Below, in pieces: positions 57,665 through 64,000 of a stretch of DNA of 64,000 bases; position 1 is the first letter of the stretch; each line of letters begins with the position of its first letter. This DNA is from Lichenostomus cassidix. Taxonomy: Eukaryota > Chordata > Aves > Passeriformes > Meliphagidae. The stretch covers positions 18,645,389 through 18,709,388 of the forward strand of contig CM039193.1 in NCBI GenBank assembly GCA_008360975.2, in the 5' to 3' direction. A program made the translations under genes and the position numbers. Under the pieces are notes generated by a model, which saw only the letters and a list, made by a program, of their open reading frames with translations, was not told where the DNA came from and made no database searches.

Positions 57665-58600
57665 TTGAATGCTTTGAAGGAAACCTTGAGAAGCACACAG
57701 TGGGTCTGTGCTGCCTGACCAAGCCTGTGGCCTTCCATGGTGGAGTGACTGTCAGTGGACAAGGCAAGAGCTACAGAGGCCACTGCTCGGGGCTTCTGTA
57801 ATGCCCTGGACTCAGTCCCCCCATCCAGCACCCTTCTCCTTCATTTGGAGAGCTCCAGATCTGCTGGAAGCTGAGGAACTGGCTGGGTGGTCACATCCAG
57901 AGGGTTGTGGTCAATGGCTCAGAGTCCCGATGGACATCAGTGACCAGCGGTGTCCCTCAGGGCTCCAAACTGGGACCAATGGGATTTAATACCTTCATTA
58001 ATGCCAAGGACAAAGGGATGGAGGGCACCCTCAGCAGGTTTGCAGGTGACACTGAGCTGAGGGGCCACTGACATTCCTGAAGGACAGGGCCGTCCAGAAG
58101 ACAAGCTCGAGAAGTGACCCACAGGAATCTCTCTGAGCTTCATGATCTTAGATAGCCACCATGATTTCTTTAACAACAAAATGTTTCCTCCTTCCTACTC
58201 AGTCCAACTCTGCCTTCCATCAAGAAATGGTTACAGGAAATACCAAGAGCAGGCCGTGGTCTTGCTGGTAAAGATTCAGGCAAAGGCAGCACCTTAATTC
58301 ACTCAGCCTTTTCCTCATCTCTGGTGACTGTATTCCCCCATAGGCAATAAAGAATGGACGTTTTCCATAGCCTTCCTTTTGTTATTAATGTATTTATAAA
58401 AACAGTATTTTGTTTATTTTTTACACTAGTGGCCAAATTAAATCCTGAGCTTTTGCCTAATTTCCTTTCAACATTACCTAATCACATCCTTAAACACTTC
58501 CTGAATTTTCAAAGGTCATTCCCCCTCTTTTTTCCCTGCTGCCTTCCTACTGTCACCTGTTCAGCAATAAATTCCCAAAGGCAAGTATGGGGATACTCTT
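57665..58600. mobile_element. CR1 fragments, fuller version beside ACAD9
   Basis: Reverse-transcriptase core at about 57946-58018 (plus). From about 58250 antisense CR1 continues with 'actcagccttttcctcatct' and 'ccttttgttattaatgtatt', sequence missing from the tandem copies. This shows where the internal deletion in units A and B began. Confidence 0.85.
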
Positions 58601-59600
58601 GAAATGGGTCACTGTTGCAGATAAGAAAAACCTTACAAAATGGGGGTCTTGTTTGCCTTGTAAAACTCTTGGTGTCTGCTGTTACTCCAGCTAACCAGAA
58701 AGCATTGTGGGAAGGACTCAGTTAAATAGTGGTGAAAAACAAGTTACCTAATTGGAAAATTATTGATAGAACCAATAAATGCACACACCATGCTGCTGGT
58801 GGTTGGTTACACTTGATGCCTGTTCCTATTGTGGTTTAGGGTGGTTGGTTTAACACGTTTGTTGTGCCTCACAAGAATGTAAACTCATAACAAGTTAACA
58901 GTTTAAAAACCCTGGACTTTTGCAATAAATTGCTTTGGCCACATGAATGCTAAGGGGAAGTGCTGTCACTCATCCATTACAACTAGCACCTGATCTGTTA
59001 CATGTCATGGGATAAAACTGACTCTGCAAGGACAGTTCAGAGATGGCCAAATTCTGTCCAGGGTTGGCAGAAGTGTGTATGCTGCCAGTATGTCTGAATA
59101 TTAAAAGTAGTGTTTTTATATTGCCCATTAAAATTTTTTCTTATGAGGCTTCTCTAACAAGATGACAGCTTGCATTGAAATAAACCCCCTATTTATTGTT
59201 TTCAAAGCCAAAGCACAGCAAAGGAGTCTGGGTGAGGCCAGGGACCAAGGCCAAGAACAGAACATGGGGACACTGCTGGAATCCAAGGTAAAACCCTTCA
59301 ATGGGAGCTCAGGGTGACAGCAAAGCCATCCCCAGACACTGGGAACTCCCATGTCCTGGACAAGATGAGCACTGGAGGTGCCACCCAAACAGAACTCTTC
59401 TGATTCCCCAAGTCTTTCACCACTTGCTCAGTCAATAAGCAGCTCATTGTAGTGCAAAAAATACTGAGAAATAAAAGAAATACAATCCCTTCACTGGGAA
59501 GACATGTCCCCATCCAGCTCCAAGGGAAACAGACATATATACATCTAATAAAGTAACTTGAGCTCTAGATAAAATCTCTTTACTTATACTTTTTATATGA
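58601..59600. other. Intergenic DNA between the CR1 remnant and the ACAD9 3' end
   Basis: About 58600-59340 is unique to this locus and unidentified. About 59340-59600 is the shared unit sequence downstream of the ACAD9 poly(A) site. No gene seen. Confidence 0.5.
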
Positions 59601-59617
59601 AGTTGTAGTTAGAAAGT

Positions 59618-59623
59618 TTTATT
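59618..59623 (-). promoter_or_regulatory. ACAD9 polyadenylation signal
   Basis: AATAAA on the minus strand, 124 bases past the stop codon, conserved in all three decayed tail copies. Confidence 0.75.
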
Positions 59624-59746
59624 CTATACAGTTACATTTAGGAAAGTCATTAAATAACAGGTACTTTTGAGGTGTCAAATACTTGAACTGCAGCAAATTC
59701 CTTCCTGATTTACATTCAGCAGCATCTGCTGTCAGGGAGGGAGGGA

Positions 59747-62700
59747 TCAGAAGGTCCTGTCCAGGGGGTGGGAGCAGATGTAGGCCCTCTTCTCCAAGAT
59801 CTGCTTTGCAGCTTTTTTAATGGAATCATCCAGGTTTTCATCAGCATCTATAGAGAAACAGAGAAAAATCAACTAAGGTACCATAAAGAGCTGTTCTAAA
59901 TTTCTTTCAGAAAGTATTTTTGAATACAAATGCAAGTATGGGAGTGCCACAAAGAAACTGAACATTCTCTTCTGAAAAGATTGATTATTACAGACTGAGT
60001 TTATTACAGACTGTTCAACTGGTCAGCACTTCCCAAACGGTCCTGATGCCTAATTTCTATCATCAGTTACTTTACAGGAGTATTTGCTGCTGATAGATTT
60101 TATACTCCCCAGAAAAAGAACCCTGGCAGTTTGCTTTAGCTACGAAGTGAAGAGACTGTTCAACAAGTTCCAGCTCTGCTCCTTGTTCGAATTGAAAGCA
60201 GAACAAAATTATTCTCTTGGTCACATCAAACCCACCTACTTTTGATCACAGTCAGTGAAAAACATGAGTATGTAAAAATTATTCTATAGTACTTACATTT
60301 TTCTAATTGAGCCATGGCATAATTATTCTTGAAATAGGCTTCTGTGCAGAAGATATTTGTAAGTAGCACCTGGAAAAGGAGTAAAACTGAGTTAAAAGCT
60401 AGTGAATGAATTTTATAAACAAAATCATGTAGTTAAAACACAGTAATTGAAACTTCTCCAAGCCCTTTGATAACGAAGCCCTACAGCCCAGTCATGAGCA
60501 GCGCAGCCTTAGCTGTGCCTTTGACCCCAGAGCTGCCCAGGGTCAGGGCTGGGATGAGCCTGCACCCAAAACTGGCTCCAGGAGTGATTGGGAATCAATC
60601 CAGAACACAACTCACACACACAGAGCAAAGCCTCAAGGCCAAACCCAAAGCTTCATCAGTTTGGATTTAACACTGAACGGCAGCGAATGTGCTTCTCCTC
60701 TAGCATAACTGTAACCATGAAACTTTATGTGAGCTACTGAATAACCTCTTTGCTGTCCCCAAATCTATTGCCAAAATACCACTGTGACTATGTGTTATTA
60801 TTTATGATCACATGGAAAGAGTTTGGGAAGAACTGCACGGCATTTAGAGATTGGAGAGAATGTGCAGATTTGTAATCAGGTTCTAAATGGCTCTATATGT
60901 GTTAAACAAGTATTTGAAACACATTGATAGTGTGCAGCTCAACGAGCAGAGCCCCTGAGAGGCTGCTGCACACCCACAACACCCAAGTGGTTTAGCCACG
61001 TTCTGCTGCACTTTTCTGGGCAAGTTTGCTGTGAATTCCCCACAAATGCAGGCTGCCTGCTCCCAGGAGCACAGACTGAGTGGGAATGACACTGAAGGAC
61101 ACTCACCTCGTGGTCGTGGTTCCTGAGCCCGATGCTGATGGAGCGGCTCGCCCGGGAGATGGCTGCAGTCATTGCATACAAATTAATCACCACATCTGCC
61201 ACTCTCTTCAGCACCAGCTGCTCCTCCACTATTGTCTGGGAGAGTGAAAATCATTATTAGCTTCTAGTTTGTCAGTTTAAAACTTTAACCAAATATTAGC
61301 ATTCATACTTTACATTTATGTCCAGCTTTACTTCGCATATAGAGGTTCTACCCTATTAGAAGTTATCATAGGTCATTTTGGATTAACTAAAATGCACCTT
61401 TTAACAGTTTTCTTGAAATACCGTAAAATTGCTGTGCATCTTAAACCACTTTGCTAAATGCCAAAAATCATTGAAATTTTAGTATCAAATATATTAGGCC
61501 TGTTCAAAAAATGTACTGAGCTGAGAGAACAGGGCAGAGCTCTTAGCACACATCAGATTAACTGCCACAACATGGGAAATCCAGAGTATTCCACCTTCAG
61601 CCTCCCCTGCTGGAACTCCAGCACTGTGCATGGCAGAATAATGGATTTGTTTGCTGCACAATAGGGATGAACAGCATAAATTCAGGACCTGTTGGAATAG
61701 TTATTCAGTTGGGAATGGGAAGTGGATTCCAGTGGCTGCTCACAGCAAGGACTCAGAGCTGCTGCAGCAGCAGCAGGATTTGTGCTTACACAGGAGAAGA
61801 CAACAACTAATTCACTGAGATTGCTGATGCTTTGGTTTTGGTTTTAAAAATGTAACTTGTCCATTACACTGAGTACAGAATGTCAGTGTATTTCCTCCCA
61901 CTCAGTGAGAAGGTGCCATGTGAAGGAAGTTCTGGCTCCTACCATACACAATTCTCTGCAGAGGATAAACTATTCAGTCACGAAGACAACAGATAAAGTT
62001 ACCTTGCCAAACCTACTTAGCAGGCCCCTGACCGTAGTTCCAAAATAATAAATGTTTTCTTCAAGTTTCTTGGCACTCTCCTATACAACAAAAGAGAAAA
62101 TACAATGATCTGTGTAGTTTTATAACAGATAAAGCAGCACACCCTCATCCCCTTTAAACAGGACACTGGATTTTCTCTTTTTTAACATTCATCCACTTTG
62201 CTGCTGAAAGCCAGACAGGCACTATTCTTTCTCTCAAACATGCAGTAAAATTTCTTAAGACTTTACTCTTGGTAACTCTCATTATAGGCTTATGCTTACA
62301 AAAGTAACTAACAGAACATCCTACAAAAAACATACCTTGTCTTTTTGCTATTAACAGAACATTCATTCTTAGTCATAAAAACCCTTTCCTAAGTGGTAAA
62401 GCGAATATGTGTATGTATAGCTCCCAGAAATTCTTACCTGAAACTCTGTTACAATTAAACAGGAGAAACTCCTGTGTTTTGTGACTGATCTTACTATGAA
62501 GGACAGCCACAGAGCATTACAACAGAGACTTTAGTATGGTGAAGGCTCAATTTATACAAATTGCCCAAATCCAGGATGTAAACCTGGATTTGGTATAAAT
62601 ACAGAATTGGAGTAGGCTTCCTTCTCCCTTGATACCTGTACAATAGCTAACTTCTTATCCTGACATAGTGTCAACATCTGCTTACACTGGAAAATCTCAC

Positions 62701-63482
62701 TGTTCCTAAACACATTTTGATTTGCAAAAACAGAGATCAAATTGTGACAAACAGCATGAATGCTCAGCACTGAGGTCCTTACCTGGAGGCTGGGATGCAC
62801 CACTCCACCATCACCCACAAGCCCAAAATCCACCTTCTTGCCCAAGGTGTCCTGTAACCTGGTCAGGAACTCCTCCAGGGCCACTCCCACATTTCCTTTC
62901 TTGATTGCTCTGAAATGGAGGAAGAACAGCTGTTAAAGACACTCCAGGAGGTCCAGACATAACCATTTGAAATTCTAAATGCTTTAGCAAAACACCTGCA
63001 GTTTGTCAGTGAATTACCAAGGCATCAGCTGCTCTCCAAGAGATGCACGAGGAATTCGAGAGACCAGTACTCCAATTTGCACAATGCAGCTCTTGTGTCA
63101 ATACACAACAAAACTTTATTCAGATACTGAAACTTTATTCAGATACAAAATTTTCATTACTGGTCTTGGAAGAAATAATTACAGCTTGTGCCAAAGTCTA
63201 AGATAAAATGCATTAAATGCCAAGACTCCTAAATCTGTGAACCATCCCATTAAAAAGACATAGACCCTGTAACACTGAACTACCTTTTACAAGCAATACA
63301 TTGAAAATTCTGCAGGTATTCCTACAGTTTCCTCTCTTATCTATAAAGTTACCAGGTTCTGTTTAGTTTATTAAAAACTATTACCAATAAACAAGAACAT
63401 ACTTAATTTTGTCAGTTAGGATCTTGCCTGCATGCTGCATCCCTGTCAGTGCAATGTACATTCTCAGGATTTCATTGGTTCC
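59747..63482 (-). CDS. ACAD9: ACAD9, last six coding exons (C-terminal 195 aa)
   Basis: Exons: 63482-63403, 62909-62783, 62080-62003, 61235-61107, 60369-60297, 59847-59747 (TGA). They total 588 bp in one open frame with AG/GT boundaries. The first begins G-T-N-E-I-L-R, the motif that directly follows the catalytic glutamate of acyl-CoA dehydrogenases; that Glu is in the exon just outside the window. Later landmarks are V-H-P-S-L, R-A-S-R-S-I and the C-terminus H-P-L-D-R-T-F. The remaining length fits residues 427-621 of the 621-aa mammalian protein. ACAD9 is a mitochondrial matrix/inner-membrane flavoprotein needed for respiratory complex I assembly with ECSIT and NDUFAF1, with some long-chain acyl-CoA dehydrogenase activity. 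The C-terminal domain here is the part distinguishing ACAD9 and VLCAD from shorter family members. This is the only intact copy of the tail in the window. Confidence 0.96.
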
Positions 63483-64000
63483 CTGGAAAAAACAGAATGG
63501 AAAGTGAGACAGGTGGGTATCTACAACATTTGCAATACTGAGTGTTTTCCAAGCAGGTTTGTTGTGCCCCTGTGCCCTTCCCTCTGTTCCAGTATCACAA
63601 AACGACTCCCTCCACCCATAAACTGCTTGCTTTTGCTTTATCTCAATTTTAATTCTGATTTCACATGGTTCTGCTGAAGTTGAGCCCCTCGTTATTAAAC
63701 ACACAAATGCATCCCACTGAAAAAGAAATCAGACTAAATGCATTTTGAGTGAAAAGGGCTCTGCACTATTCTAGGGAAGGAACATTTAAATACTCGTAGA
63801 AGTGATCAAAATCAGCTCAGTTAAAATCAAGTCTCTCAGTGATTTTACTGATCACTGCAGACACAATGGGCACTGACAATTCCACTTGGAAAAAGACCAA
63901 ACTTCAGAACTTTAAATATAAATGCCCATCAATAAGTTAATTAAACTTATAAGCTGATCTTTCATGAATTTCCTTACTTCACTAGGGAGAAGCACACAAG
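63483..64000 (-). other. ACAD9 intron, running off the window
   Basis: AT-rich intronic sequence upstream of the first visible ACAD9 exon. The exon carrying the catalytic Glu is not reached. Confidence 0.8.

Larger units (their letters stand above)
57159..60975 (-). repeat. Partial tandem unit C: ancestral ACAD9 side
   Basis: The unit sequence continues from the G9 upstream region through the CR1 composite and the genuine ACAD9 last two exons. It stops in the ACAD9 intron near 60975, where units A and B switch into family 3'-flank DNA. It carries about 1.03 kb (about 58290-59340) that the tandem copies lack: corresponding landmarks are 8,653 bp apart here versus 7,627 between A and B. Confidence 0.85.

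Overview
The window is avian nuclear DNA. The evidence is CR1 LINE fragments (including the typical reverse-transcriptase motif and 3' end), short solo LTRs of avian-type endogenous retroviruses with 6-bp target-site duplications, and the 3' third of a vertebrate ACAD9 gene. A songbird is plausible from the LTR content, but the sequence alone does not prove it. One 500-N assembly gap lies at 39957-40456.

The only gene I can name is ACAD9, on the minus strand at the right end. Its last six coding exons (63482 down to 59747) are intact and run to a stop and an AATAAA. Almost everything to its left is a rearranged segmental-duplication array of a gene family I do not recognise. An intact member has 8 coding exons, every internal junction in phase 1, and encodes 277 aa: signal peptide, two tandem 'triads' of small exons (short acidic exon, GPPR-type helical exon, M-D-rich exon), and a C-terminal exon with one membrane segment and a short basic tail. 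Three members look intact (called here G3, G8, G9). Six others are truncated, recombined or interrupted (G1, G2, G4, G5, G6, G7).

Layout: G1 and G2 lie on + (1-12328). Then come 6 kb of non-family DNA with CR1 and LTR fragments. G3 and G4 lie on - (18.6-28.6 kb), followed by 4.6 kb of CR1, LTR and unidentified DNA. A fragment (G5) and G6 lie on + (33.2-39.95 kb). The assembly gap sits where orientation flips. G7, G8 and G9 lie on -, in tandem units of 7,627-7,628 bp, ending in ACAD9 itself. The ACAD9 tail (last two exons plus 3' end) was duplicated along with the family. Three decayed copies share the same lesions and a fourth is more divergent. The tandem copies also lack about 1.03 kb that is present beside the real ACAD9.

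The family appears to evolve by exon and triad duplication, unequal crossover (hybrid exon in G7, missing triads in G1 and G7, apparently three triads in G6), swapping between two different C-terminal membrane exons, and retroelement insertion. Upstream of exon 1 most copies carry an AGGTCA direct repeat with 3-bp spacing. No function can be assigned to the family from sequence.
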